Positions 24,690-36,095 of a stretch of 64,000 nucleotides of DNA are shown here, one piece after another; position 1 is the stretch's first letter; every line of letters begins with the position of its first letter. The notes beneath the pieces are model-generated. The model saw nothing but the letters and a program-made list of their open reading frames with translations, did no database searches and was not told the origin of the DNA. Both the position numbers and the translations under genes were made by a program. The DNA is taken from the NCBI GenBank assembly GCA_034509495.1, contig CM067508.1, positions 20,036,783-20,100,782 of the forward strand, in the 5' to 3' direction. The stretch is from Acestrorhynchus altus. Its lineage: Eukaryota > Chordata > Actinopteri > Characiformes > Acestrorhynchidae.

Positions 24690-24870
24690 TTTTTACTGGT
24701 ATATAGATCAATGTTTAGTGTAGTTTTCCTGCTTTATAGAACTATGTATAGTGTAGTTGAATCCATTTTAGTGCTATATAGAACCATGTTTTGTTATAAT
24801 GGAACCTTTTTAAGTACTGAATAGAAACATTTTACTGTAGTGGAAGCTTTTTAATGCTAGATAGTACAAA
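24690..24870 (+). repeat. degenerate about 50-nt tandem repeat
   Basis: Four successive units share TATAGAACYATGTNTAGTGT and GGAACCTTTTTA-like parts (starting near 24,700, 24,738, 24,776 and 24,820). Confidence 0.65.
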
Positions 24871-25244
24871 TTATATGCATATCAAATATTTTATTTATTT
24901 ATGGTATACACTAAATTTAGAAAATAAAGTGTCTAAAATAGCCAGTTAAAGTGTAAATACTTAGGAAAGTTCAGTCAGACGATTACAGCTAAAAATATAA
25001 TTGCTGTGTGACTGTCACCCAGTCACCTGTGACAACGCCACCCCCACACATGCATGACCTCTGAAGGGTAACCACACTGATGTGCACATAAAGTTCTCTT
25101 TCAGCTGAATATGAAACAGGGGTGGCATGGGACAGGCCCATCATCAGCTAGTACTGTCTCATGACTTAATATTTACATCTGTGGTGTGTGATAAAAGCAT
25201 GCTTGACTGCTCAGTGAAGAGGGATTCTGTGAAGATAGACTGTA

Positions 25245-25710
25245 TGAAAGCATTCAACTACTTTAAATTGCAACCGTTGCTGACATAGATGTGCAAATGC
25301 ACACAGTTTCTTTAGTCCCTGTAGAGAAGTACTGCCAGTAGACAAGGACTCTCTGATAGAGAGCAGATAAACATGAATTTATTGGCAACATGTGGGCTAT
25401 AAGTTTATAAAGTGAAACACTGAACTGTAGAGCAGCGTCCTCTCTGGAATGATGGTACCCATTCCAGGTTTGCTTGAGGTGAATTGGGGAGTTTGGGTTG
25501 AGGCAAGGTGGTGATCTAACATCCTGACCTGAGTAACATTTTGCTTTTTTTGCTGAATGTCTACAATCCTAACTGCAATGCTCTAAATTGTAGTACAAAG
25601 TACAGACGGCTACTCCAACAAGAACAAGATAAACTCTTTTTAATTCCATTGATTTCAGAATAAACAATGAATAAGCAGGTATACCAATATTTTTGTCCAG
25701 ATATTCCATG
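25245..25710 (+). mobile_element. non-autonomous DNA transposon, family M
   Basis: CATTCAACTACTTTAAATTG to GCAGGTATACCAATATTTTT, with all internal family landmarks (AGAGAAGTACTGCCAGTA, AACATCCTGACCTGAG, GATAAACTCTTTTTAATTCC). It lacks the left terminus. Confidence 0.75.
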
Positions 25711-26374
25711 TAATGAAGTTCTTTAACAAAACAAAAAATCAATGTATATTTGAATGTGGAATTGTACACAAAAGGCAAAGTCTATGTGACATAATCCCAT
25801 AGTGAGTATGGTTAAGAGTTCATTGTTTGCAACATATCATATGCTGCTGTGAGTGAGGACTTGATGCAATCCCACATTGAGCAATGCTGTATTTTTAGGA
25901 CAGTAAAGCATACAAAAATTAAAAGATACTGTAATGCCTTCTTCCTTCATCCAAGCTTTAAATCTTTGTTTTACACAATTTCATGCAGTATACTAACTCA
26001 GTTTGGGGCTATTTAATTTTTTGAGTAAGCAAAACACAAGTGGTGCACACCCCATTAGATCATGTACTTTTCCATTAAGTGTCAAGTCAAGTGGACACTG
26101 CTCTCCATGACTAACATCCAGTTGCACACGTAACCACTATCCTTCCTCTTTTTTCTCATCTTTAGAGAAGTCTTTCTGTCCCAGGTTTTTCCTGTTGTGA
26201 GCTAGATTACAAGCTCATGGATAAAATCAAACCTTCTTATTCATTTTGTTGCTGTTGGGCTTATCAACTCATGGTGAATCATAGCACCATTTAGTTAAAA
26301 CACTTAAATTATATCTAATTCTGTCCAAATTACTTTAAAACAGCCTCCATGTTGTATCATCTTCAATGTTCCTA

Positions 26375-26880
26375 AATTCAGTCATGTAACTCCTCTGCTG
26401 CGTTCCCTTCATTGGCTCCCTGTAGCTGCCCGCATCAGATTCAAAACCTTGATGCTGACCTACAAAGCCAAAAATGGACCAGCCCCTCCATACATGATGG
26501 CAGTGGTCAAAACTCGAGCTGCACCAAGAGCCCTTCGAGCTTCAAGTACAGCTCGGCTTGACCCACCATCCCTCAGAATGCAAGGTAAACATGCATCCAG
26601 ACTCTTTTCTGTTCTGGCACCAAAATGGTGAAACAAACTTCCCCTGGGAGTCCGAGCAGCCGAGTCCCTCAATGTCTTCAAACGCAGACTGAAGACTCAT
26701 CTGTTTCAGGAGTACTTAACTCCATAAAGACTTTTGTTTCAACACGGTCTAAATGTGTGGAATCTCTAGATTCCAGCCTTGTCTACTAGCTAAGGATGTT
26801 CTAAGTAAACTGCAAAGCACTTTTGTAAGTCGCTCTGGATAAGGGCGTCTGCTAAATGCCGCAAATGTAAAATGTAAATA
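26375..26880 (+). mobile_element. L2-type LINE 3' end (ORF2 C-terminus plus tail)
   Basis: Translates to LHWLPVAARIRFKTLMLTYK, AKNGPAPPYM, RAAPRALRASSTARLDPPS and an in-frame stop after LFSVLAPKW, then NKLPLGVRAAESLNVFKRRL and KTHLFQEYLTP with a stop. It is followed by AAGTCGCTCTGGATAAGGGC GTCTGCTAAATGCC and AATGTAA units, the typical tail. 5'-truncated. Confidence 0.88.
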
Positions 26881-26889
26881 TCACATTGA

Positions 26890-27660
26890 AATTGGATTGC
26901 CAAATGCACACATGCATCACTGACCCTCAACACCCCAGAATTCCACCTGATCCTGGATACCAGTTGTAATCAGAGGGTCCTTTGGGTATTAATGGCATAT
27001 AGTGAAACTATAGTCCAAAGTAGGTTTTTCAGTACATTCAAAAAAGTATGGTGTTTATAAAAGATTTTTTGTGGAATGCAATAGAACTAATTTGATTACA
27101 TTAAGAACTATGTTTAAACTAAACTTTAAGTGATGTCCATAAGTTTGGTGGTTTGGGAATTTAGAGACCACTCTGGTGAGAATTTGCAATTGCACTGACC
27201 ATGTGAAATAGTACAGTGTGTCGTGGTGGATGAATCCGATGATCAGACTCAGTCAAGCCAGTCAGTAGAGTACTCAGAGTGGAAAATTTTGAGAGAGATC
27301 AGCTTTTGAGTCTCAAGGCTTTCTTTGACGTGCAGTTATATGCTAACACACAGATAAAAGTGAACCTGCTAATTTGCAATACAACTGTATTGTACTACAC
27401 TCTAACAGCAAATTGATACCATGTATTACACTCTTTGTATTCCCTCCCCACTCATGAATATTACTGCTTTCAATTAAAAATCATAGCTACTGCAGCTTTA
27501 ACAAAGCAAAACTTTCACAATTAATAAATATGTAAATTTAAATGAATACTGCTAAACGTTTATCATTCAGTTAAACACATTGTTTTGTTGTCTATTTTTA
27601 TCTGTGTCATCCTAAAACTGTATGTCACCATCTTGACATGGTCCTGATCCAACTCATTAC
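26890..27660. other. no gene seen
   Basis: AT-rich intergenic DNA without recognisable repeat ends or exons. Confidence 0.4.
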
Positions 27661-27667
27661 TGCCCTC

Positions 27668-27700
27668 CCATATACTTGATTGGATGAATCAAGTATATGG
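27668..27700. repeat. perfect 14-bp hairpin with 5-nt loop
   Basis: CCATATACTTGATT, loop GGATG, then AATCAAGTATATGG. The flanks CCCTCC and GGAGGAGAGGGG extend the pairing with mismatches. Confidence 0.9.
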
Positions 27701-27754
27701 AGGAGAGGGGTAGCTCTACAGGAGTTTTGTAGACCACTGCATTAAACATCTATG

Positions 27755-27970
27755 GCAGGGGTGTCCAATCCTATTCCCAAAGGGCTGGTGTGGCTGCTGA
27801 ATTTTACATGGATTTCAAATTATACCCAAATTTTCACAACAGCAACTTAACATCTTACATTTTTATTAACTAGAAGAGTGAGTGTGTGTTCGGTGTGATG
27901 CCTGCTATTTTACAATCATGTTTGTGCTTAATGGCTTTAGGAAATCAACTCCAGGTTCATTGTACAAATA
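27755..27970 (+). repeat. fish short repeat ('GGGGTGTCCAATCCT' type)
   Basis: Starts GCAGGGGTGTCCAATCCTAT, a common fish hAT-derived repeat opening, and runs to AACTCCAGGTTCATTGTAC. Confidence 0.45.
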
Positions 27971-28789
27971 AATTATTGTATTAACTTAAAACAGGTTGCT
28001 GCAATAAAATGTGAAGTACATCAACCTTGATGTAATAAACTAACAAAACTTAAGATACAGGTTCTATGCTTTAGGTATGTTGTGATTGTGTTGCCAAAAT
28101 CTGAGAAAACATGCAATCATTGTTATAATATTAGTATTAATATTAATAACAACTGCCTGTACAGTATGGTAACCATTCCCAGTGAAGCAGCTGATTCTGG
28201 CTTATCCCAAAGCAGTATTACTCAGTATTATACCTTATACTGTCTTAACCAGTAGGAATATGGTCATTGCATTGCCCTGGTCTCTGGCACATGGCTCGGC
28301 CTACCTCTACTTGACACAGGTTTCAAACCTGCAATCTTCTGGCCATTGTAGATGACAATGAAATGTTAGTGATTTTTTGCGTTCTTTGCCATATTAAATA
28401 AATAATATAGTAGTAGCAGTTAATGGAGCTTAACAGTCCTATACAGTGTTAAGGTGGGACTGCAATTAGTGCTGCACGTCCAGGAAGAGTTGATCTGCTT
28501 ATTGTTTTTCTCCTGACTTGTAAATGACCATGTCTGATTAATAGTGAAGCCATGTGGAATGGACTACATTTAATTCTATTTGTATGACAAGGGTCAACAA
28601 ATGTGATGTTACAAAACGGAGACAAACCCTTTATGATCAATAATTATATTTTATTTTTCTTGTTGTTGGAGATGTTTCATATCATATTTATGCTGGTCAG
28701 CTCTTGGAATAAACAATAAACATCTGATGTTGCCACAAAGCATCTTTACAAAAATCAAAAACAAGACAAACACCGAAACATAAAGGATA

Positions 28790-29180
28790 TAGGCAGAAAA
28801 CCCCTAGTGAACAAGCCAAATGTCAGCAGTGGCAAGCAAAAACTTCCTCAGACCCAGAAGAAGAAACTCTGGGAGGAGCCAGGCTCAAGAGTGGGAACCA
28901 TTCTCAAACTATTCATATTTCATTGATAAGGGGACACCACATTTCTATTGTAATGATCAGGTGTACTGGAGTAATGACAATAGTTTGATGGTGGTCATAA
29001 CAGTAACTGTAGCAGATAATTATGGTCCTTGTCAGTTTTTACATAGTGCTGGCAGGTGGGCAGCTATTCTAAGGCAGGGTGTCCAGTAGCCAGAAGGTGG
29101 GCAGCCAGTGTGAAGGGGTGGCAGGGGAGCCTGAGGTCTGTGTCAGATAGGGTGGCAGGGGATTTTCCATCAGTCCGGGC
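28790..29180 (+). repeat. fish dispersed repeat ('CAAAAACTTCCTCAG')
   Basis: GCAAGCAAAAACTTCCTCAG then GGGAGGAGCCAGGCTCAAG is a widespread fish interspersed repeat. The rest is G-rich and carries repeated GGTGGGCAGC and GGTGGCAGGGG motifs. The plus frame at 28820-29089 belongs to it. Confidence 0.5.
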
Positions 29181-29887
29181 CAGTAGAGAGATATAATTAG
29201 TTTATTTTCTGGATTTATGGAGAACAGAAAAAGTACACTTTACCAGAGTGGCGAGTGTCTAGGCACACTCTTTGGCACTTTCAGCCAAAAGCATTTTATG
29301 CTGTTTAAAATAAGTGTATCAGTGTTGTAACTTATCATTTTATCACAATATGTACAGACAGAGCAACCATAAAATTAATACCTCCCCCTCAGTAGGTCCC
29401 CTTCATGCCATCAAAGCAGCTCTGTGGTCGAGCCTAAGGTACCTTCTAAGCAACTAATTACTTTTCTCACATTGGCTAATATTAATGTTCATGTATCCAC
29501 CATCAGGAGAACACTGAACAATAACAGTGTGCATTATAAATAGAACATTGCTGCTGTCTGTAATTTGCTATTGGTACAATGTTTTGTTGATGGATAAGTT
29601 GAAAATAGATATTTTTAATGTTCATGAAAAGTTTGTGTTTAGGAGAAGACCCTCCAACATAACAGACTTGAAGTTGGAGGACTGGGCTAAAATGAATGTG
29701 CAGCACTAATCATCAGTTACTGAAAATGTTTAGTTGCAGTTATTGCTGCCTAAATTGGAATTGAGGGGTTTCAACTGAACTGATACTGATTTGAGGAAAT
29801 GTGTCAGTACCTCTGGTCAGTAAGTGGGGGGTGTGGTCAGGTGTTTGTGGGCAACCCCCACTCTTCCTCCACCTGCAGCACCTCAAG

Positions 29888-29890
<3 letters not shown>

Positions 29891-29923
<33 letters not shown>

Positions 29924-29924
29924 C

Positions 29925-29955
<31 letters not shown>

Positions 29956-30304
29956 ACATGCACACACACACACACACATTTCTCCACCACTCTCACAGTT
30001 CCCCTCTCTCATCAGCACACACGCCCCACTCTCCCCAGAGACCCCAAAGCCCCCTAATTCTCATGCTTCATTACATAATTCACTCAGTTGTTTTCCCAGA
30101 GGATTCAGCATTATTTCAGACCAAGTCTGACTAACTGAAGCAGGTTCTACTCCAAAGAATGTTTTTCTAGGGAAAAGCAAATCTTTTAATAAAAAGACTT
30201 ACAATAAAAATCTTTGGAGCATTTCTATTGGTCCATTCATCATGACATTTTATATATATATGTCTATATATATATACATATATATTTGTATGTATGTATA
30301 TATA
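29891..30304. repeat. (AC)n at 29891-29978 and (TA)n at 30250-30304
   Basis: An AC run with ACCCCC and ATGC interruptions, then a separate TA-rich tract. Confidence 0.95.
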
Positions 30305-30539
30305 GTACTGTATATGTAATAACCAATTACATACATGTTTACTGTGAATCGAGTGTGTCTCTTAATTACTGTTTATTTTTGAGCACTCAGTACATTTTTC
30401 CAGAAATGTCATATTCTGCTTTTGTACATAGATCCTCTGAACTCGTCAGTTGTTTCTGGACATACTTTAACTGTGGATCCTCTTTTCAGTTACTCCAGCT
30501 GTAGACGTTTCAAAGAAAAGCCAAGTTGACAGACAGTGC

Positions 30540-31040
30540 ACTTCCAGAGTGTGTGGTGATTATGATGCAACCAGATGGGGGATTCACATCTTCAGCTTAA
30601 TTCTGGGGAAATCAATGCTGACATTGCAGCCACATCTAGCAGTATTCTTCTCCAAACACAAGCATCAGCATTATGAAGTGATGCAGACGGTGCATGCCAC
30701 AGGAACCATGAGGCTAAATGGATAGCATGCACAGATGACTTACTTCTGCTCCCTTCTTCAATCATATCACATCTCCTTTCCAAGAATGAAATCACAGGCC
30801 CATTTAGACATTCATTCTCATGTAGAGCATTGATGCTCTGTGCCATGGGTGTCTGCTGGGTGGAACTGGAGAGTGCTGCACTGTACAGCTCCCTGCATGG
30901 TGACAAATGCAGATCAGTAGCTGAAATGCTATTTTCCTTAACTTTGCCTTTTTGCTGTCACCACAAAGCAGTGTTGCAATCCAAGTCAGACAAAGCAACA
31001 GACAGTGCAACAGTTAGCAGAAAACATCTCACGTGCTGAT
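30540..31040. other. non-repetitive block about 10 kb from irf8
   Basis: Balanced composition between AT-rich and microsatellite DNA. A 104-codon minus frame and a 69-codon plus frame overlap without recognisable domains. It is a candidate conserved noncoding element rather than a gene. Confidence 0.3.
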
Positions 31041-31166
31041 CAATCCCACAAACCCCAAACCCTCTCCATCCTCTTTACTGTACTGTCTGCAAATTCACAT
31101 TTATTTCACTTAATGCCTCTGTTTCAGCATTTTTTAAGAGCTTATACACTGGTTTAGTACATATAT

Positions 31167-31345
31167 ATACATACATACATACATACATACATACAGTATA
31201 TACATATACACATATATGTCCTAATATGTCTTATATGTCCTAATGTTTGTACTAGTTTAAGTTGCACCTATTGCTGACGGATGTATAAATGCACACACAC
31301 AACTTGTCTAGTCCCTGTATCCCTAATGCCAGACATGGGCTAGTA
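31167..31345 (+). repeat. (ATAC)n tract and family M fragment
   Basis: ATAC units at 31167-31194, then ATATGTCCTAATGTTTGTAC and GTTGCACCTATTGCTGACGG to AATGCCAGACATGGGCTAG, an internally deleted family M copy. Confidence 0.65.
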
Positions 31346-31480
31346 AAGCAAAAACATAAGAGGGAGTGTGTTAAAATGAAATAACAACATGGGTGTGATG
31401 CTGTATTTCATCACAGCCATGGTGTTGTTTATAATAACACACAACCTTGAGTGATCTATAACTTTTATACAACAGTTCTG

Positions 31481-31483
31481 AAA

Positions 31484-31514
<31 letters not shown>

Positions 31515-31516
31515 AT
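31481..31516. repeat. (AAAT)n microsatellite
   Basis: Nine AAAT units. Confidence 0.95.
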
Positions 31517-31628
31517 TAAGAAATCAATAAACTCAGGTGTGAATGTCACATTTGATATGTTTGAATGTTAGCATTTCTATTGACAGAATTATAGTTTCTT
31601 AACTAACAAACGCTTCTCACGCTTTACA

Positions 31629-31808
31629 GCTGGTGGCTGCTTCTCTGGCTCCTCCTTACTCAGACCAATACATTAAACTCCTCCCAGTTACTGTACAGCG
31701 AGCAGCTTCTTCACCAGCTCCTTACTCAGACCAACACATTAAAATGCTCTTAGTCACTGCACAGCCCTTATCCACTTCCCCAGCTCTTTACTTGGAACAA
31801 CAAATTAG
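31629..31808 (+). repeat. about 64-nt tandem repeat, nearly three units
   Basis: Units start near 31,636, 31,699 and 31,764. The first two share CTCCTTACTCAGACCAA and CATTAAA with GTNACTG-ACAGC. The third is shorter and more diverged. Confidence 0.75.
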
Positions 31809-32094
31809 CTAACTTTTGTTTTCTTGTCCATTTGTTTTTTATTATAGTGAATTATTGATATGATGTATGATTTATGGTTGGGGAAAAACATGCTGTTGTG
31901 GCAACCTAACAGCACAGTTTCTCATCTAATCAGCTTGCATGGTCAAAGGGGTATAAAGGAGAATAAAGAACCCAGCCGTGAGCCGTGGTGCAGTGGACCT
32001 ACTCTTTTGGACCTAATCTTGAAAGCCTAGAAAACTTAGAACTAGGCCAGAATGAAAATGCAAACTGCAGTAGGACAGTAAATAACCTGCTTAA

Positions 32095-32170
32095 AGTTTA
32101 AAGATAACACTTTATTAATCCCTCAAGGGGAAATACAGTGTTTCCACAGCTTATATACAGATAAAAACAA
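32095..32170 (-). repeat. possible LINE 3'-end fragment
   Basis: ACTTTATTAATCCCTCAAGG then GGAAATACAG resembles an antisense LINE tail common in fish. Confidence 0.35.
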
Positions 32171-33600
32171 ATACACCAAGATAAAAATAATAATAACATA
32201 GTACTTATAAAAGAAGAGCCAAGACCCAGTTCTAAGTATGTCTTCACACATCACAACAAGTGTAATCATTTAATCCTTTAAATCAGGTCAGACCTGGTGA
32301 AATGTAATAATTACAATTGTATTAAAATATTTGAATTGGTACATGAGTTGGAAGATGCCTTTAGAAACAAAAATACCTTTAAAACTAGTTGTTTTTTTTC
32401 TCAGGTCCTGACCAAGCACACCAACATATTGTTTATAAGGTCAAACTGTCTGTTAATGCATCCAGTATACTTCATGAGTTGAAGTAAATGACAAAGTTCT
32501 GTGAGAACTAAAGATTACTTGCAAAAAAAAGATTCTTCCTGGGAGATCTTCCCTCATTAACACTCAAAGGGAAATCTTACTTCACTTCCAAAGTCAGTTT
32601 TAGCAAAATAAAGTCTAGATAAATCAGAGGCATTTGGAGCCAAGTGCTGAAGACTGATGAAGTAAAACTCATTCACAACACCCAAAGGTATCTTTAAAAA
32701 AACCCAGCTTTATTAGATAAAACGGATCCCTTGCCAACAGGTAAACATTGGTGCGAATCTGTTATGTTTTAAGGTTGTTTGCCAGTTGGTGGCACAAGAC
32801 ACATTGCACAGGTAGATTAAATTATGGATTCCAGTAAATATCAGCAAATTGTTTTACTTTTTGGCATAATTTTAATCCTTTATTATACTTTGAAACACAC
32901 TCATCTTTTTGTTTTAAACAAATCATATAACGGTTGTTATATATAACAGCTTTTATTTTGTTCTAAATTCCACTGTATTTTGAAAGACAAAAATTAATTT
33001 CATTCTCTCTTAACACTTATTTTGTCTTTCTGTGAATTGTATTGTGAGCCAAATATATCCAAATTCAAATTACAAATAAAGCACCAGAAATATGGTCATT
33101 TTAGTTGTTTCTTTATTATACTTGAAGAATCAGAATTGAAATCTGGTTTAGTGCAGTATAAATCAGACCACGAGTATATAATGAATAATGTTTATATTAA
33201 TTATAATAATGCTAATGATTAATGTCATTAATACGAACAATAGTAGTCAATGAATCCAAAAACAATTGAGCAAACAATAAAACTGTATAAAATAATTAAA
33301 ACACAAACATATGATTAATATTCCTAAGTGTTGTTAAGTGTTATTCTGATATAATTTACATGTGATTTGATTTTATGTTAAATTCAAATTCATATTCAAC
33401 TGTTTCCAGATGAGTGTCTTGTAAGCCTCTGTTTTAAGTACTTCACTGAAATCCCCTTTGCTCATCTAACCTTCTGTTTTCATGTTCCAGAGAAACAAAG
33501 CACTATGAAGGCTTTCACCCACAAATTCCACTATTTCTCATTTGTGCATATAACCCCAGCTTTTCTTCAAAGTCTTACCAACCATGGAAGAGGAACAGAG
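32171..33600. other. no gene seen
   Basis: AT-rich. The frames at 32297-32482 and 33022-33222 are low-complexity and unmatched. Confidence 0.4.
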
Positions 33601-33608
33601 AGTGAGAC

Positions 33609-33611
33609 TGT

Positions 33612-33656
<45 letters not shown>

Positions 33657-33668
33657 TGTGTGTGTCTT

Positions 33669-33717
<49 letters not shown>

Positions 33718-33905
33718 ACTCAGTATTACTGACCTCTATTCAGAACTACTCATTGCTACCCAATACTATACTACCCAATACTGCTCGCCACTATTCAGTA
33801 CTAGACAATGATCCTCCATACTACTCAATGCTAGTCAGTACTTCAGGCACCTCAGTGCTATAAAGCATTACCCAGCACTACTCAGTGCTACTCAATATTA
33901 CTCAG
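33609..33905. repeat. (TG)n-(AG)n followed by degenerate ACTCAGTACT-like tandem
   Basis: The dinucleotide part is 33609-33714. From 33,715 to 33,905 short units built from CTACTCAGTA, CTACCCAATA and similar recur about 15 times with drift. Confidence 0.8.
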
Positions 33906-34196
33906 CCATTGTGTAAGTCTTGGGCCTCAGTGGCAGTGGGATGGGATTCCATTCTTCTCAGGGAATCCTGTGAGAGTATGTGTCAGCAGAGCAGAGAGAA
34001 AGTGAAATGGGGATGTGTATTAGTGTGTCATCAACAGGGATAACTACATCCAAGTAGTCCCCCTCTCTTCCTTTCTCTTTCTTCTTTCACTCTTATCCCC
34101 TAATGGCATTACTCTTCCCTTCCTTCTTTGTTTCTGTGTGGGTAACATTCACAGCAGCTCATATTAACAGCTAGATCTGGGAGGGACTGGACCATA

Positions 34197-34233
34197 ATGA
34201 TGATGATGATGATGATGGTGGTGGTGATGTTGT
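34197..34233. repeat. (ATG)n microsatellite
   Basis: About seven TGA/ATG units, then GGT interruptions. Confidence 0.9.
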
Positions 34234-34479
34234 TGTACTATATGCATTGTATCTTACTACTGGGCCAGAACATACAAAGTTGATTACTGAATTGAAACTG
34301 TTGCAGAGTAGTGTACAGTACTTTGAAACAATCACAAGTCACCCTTTAATTTCAATAGTCCCTATTGTGGTTTCAATCATGTACAAAATATTATACACAA
34401 AAACAGTAAAAATGAAAGGATTAAGGACAATTGGCACAATATATAGGCATTGGACATATGAGGTACTACAGTGTTAGCT

Positions 34480-34780
34480 TATTTTTTTATTATGGTAAAT
34501 GTATTTTATTTTGTCTTTAAAACTACTTTTAGTACAAGATCAATGTAAAAAATATATATGTTGTAAAATTACAGTAAATGCTGGAAACTGTAGTTATATT
34601 TTACCATGTTTTACAGGTTTACTACTGTGATTTAATCATACAGGTAAATCCTGTAAAATGCATTACAATATTCTGCAGTAGAATGTGAAGTTCACAGATG
34701 TTGGCAGTTACTATCACCAGAATTGTATTGCATTTTACAGGGTTAAATTAACTGTTAAACTCTTCTTCTTCTTCAATACT
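34480..34780. repeat. fish 'TTTTACAG' type repeat
   Basis: Multiple TTTTACAG, ATTACAGTAAAT and ACAGGTAAATCCTGTAAAAT motifs typical of a palindromic fish DNA repeat. The boundaries are unclear. Confidence 0.4.
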
Positions 34781-34831
34781 GAGGTGTTAAGCATTGATGT
34801 CCATATCTCCCACCCTGTATGACAAAGAGAC

Positions 34832-35130
34832 TGTCGTGTATCTGTCTTGTCCCTCTAGGCTTTGTTTTGTTTATGTCCTCTGGTGCTTCTTAGCACATGT
34901 CTCCGCCCATTCCCAGCTGTGTTCCATTTGTAACCCTGCCCCATCTTTATCATGTCCCAGGTGTGATCAATGTTCTGTGTGTATATAAGCCCCTTAGTCC
35001 CAGTCACTCTTTGTAGGTCTTTGTGACTACATGTCTTGTTTGCCTTGTGTACTTGTCCTGTGATGGTCTATGTGAGTTGTATATGTACCTAGTTAATAAA
35101 TCAACCTGGTGACTCCTGCGAAATGTTACA
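34832..35130 (+). mobile_element. solo LTR with perfect 5-bp target duplication
   Basis: Begins TGTCGTGTATC and ends AAATGTTACA. It is flanked by GAGAC at 34827-34831 and 35131-35135. It holds a promoter-like GTATATAAGCCCC near 34,981 and AATAAA at about 35,094. No internal retroelement is adjacent, so this is a recombined single LTR of an LTR retrotransposon. Confidence 0.88.
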
Positions 35131-35475
35131 GAGACAAAATTCTTTTTCCTCTGATTACTTGCCACATGTCCTACAAAAAAAGAAAACAACTCAAGATCTA
35201 TATAGCTTGAGTATAATATAATAATATGCAAAATCACACAAATTTTTGAGCGCAAATTAGTCTCTGAGGTTTTACCCAATCTGTACAAATTTCTGTATTT
35301 TTCGAGTATTTTTATGGGCTCATTAATTAGAAATTTGCACACAATGTAAAGAACAATGGCTGTTTATTTTATTTTGAGTACTAATAATAATATTCTCATT
35401 ATGATTAATAAATAATTTATCTGTTAATTTAATATTATTTAATCAATACATAAATAACATACAAAGCCACAATTA

Positions 35476-35906
35476 TTTATTGTACAAAAATGTTTATTTC
35501 ACTCACAATAATACAAAACGTCAGGATAGTAAAACCTATCTACTTATCAGCTCACAATAAACAATCTCTCATTAAGAAAATTTAAAAAAGTATAAAATTA
35601 CAAAGTTCCCTCACATATGCAATTCTGCAAACAATTTGCAAGACGTTTTGTCAATTTAAAGCTTTAGAACTGAAATACATTTTCAATATACATTCCCTGA
35701 GAACATGTTAAGATTTGTTTTTAAACTGCTGAGAGAACACTCTGCTACATCTAGCTTTATCTAGCTATGTGCGATTGTACTAATGCTATCTGCTGCCAAG
35801 TTTTCAGACACAGTACTGTCCTTGTCCATTCTTTATGTTTTAAAAGACACCATTTTGAGTCAGCCTGTGAAGTTCATTTGGATTCAGCTGATCTCAGAGC
35901 TGTGCT
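35476..35906 (-). promoter_or_regulatory. irf8: irf8 3' UTR with two candidate polyadenylation signals
   Basis: Minus-strand AATAAA hexamers sit at 35498-35493 and 35481-35476, about 410-430 nt past the stop codon, in AT-rich DNA. They are the first such hexamers I see downstream of the stop. Cleavage would be near 35,450-35,470. No coding content is seen. Confidence 0.45.
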
Positions 35907-36095
35907 TCAAGCAGTGATGGGCAGATTGTCCCGGTAGCAGGGTGCCCGCTGGGCAGGGTAGTTGCACAGGTCCTGGTAAATGTGAGCAAACTGGTCACTG
36001 GCCACCTCATCGGCGAGCTCCAGGTTTCCGCTGCTGTACGGAGCTCTCCTGGCCATCACTGCTTCTAACAGCTGCTGGCAGTTCACTGCTGTAAT
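35907..36095 (-). CDS. irf8: irf8 last coding exon (residues 360-421)
   Basis: 189 nt including TGA (35909-35907). It opens ITAVNCQQLLEAVMARR and ends NYPAQRAPCYRDNLPITA. The acceptor is AACAG at 36096-36097. A methionine upstream of this exon is intronic. Confidence 0.94.
   Translation of the reverse strand: MTAVNCQQLLEAVMARRAPYSSGNLELADEVASDQFAHIYQDLCNYPAQRAPCYRDNLPITA

Noticed and set aside
26449..26631. Short plus-strand frame as a host gene
   Set aside because: It is the C-terminal part of a LINE ORF2 with an in-frame stop and the LINE tail downstream.
30592..31039. Overlapping 104-, 69- and 68-codon frames
   Set aside because: No domain, no splice context and opposite-strand overlap. 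Kept only as a noncoding candidate block.
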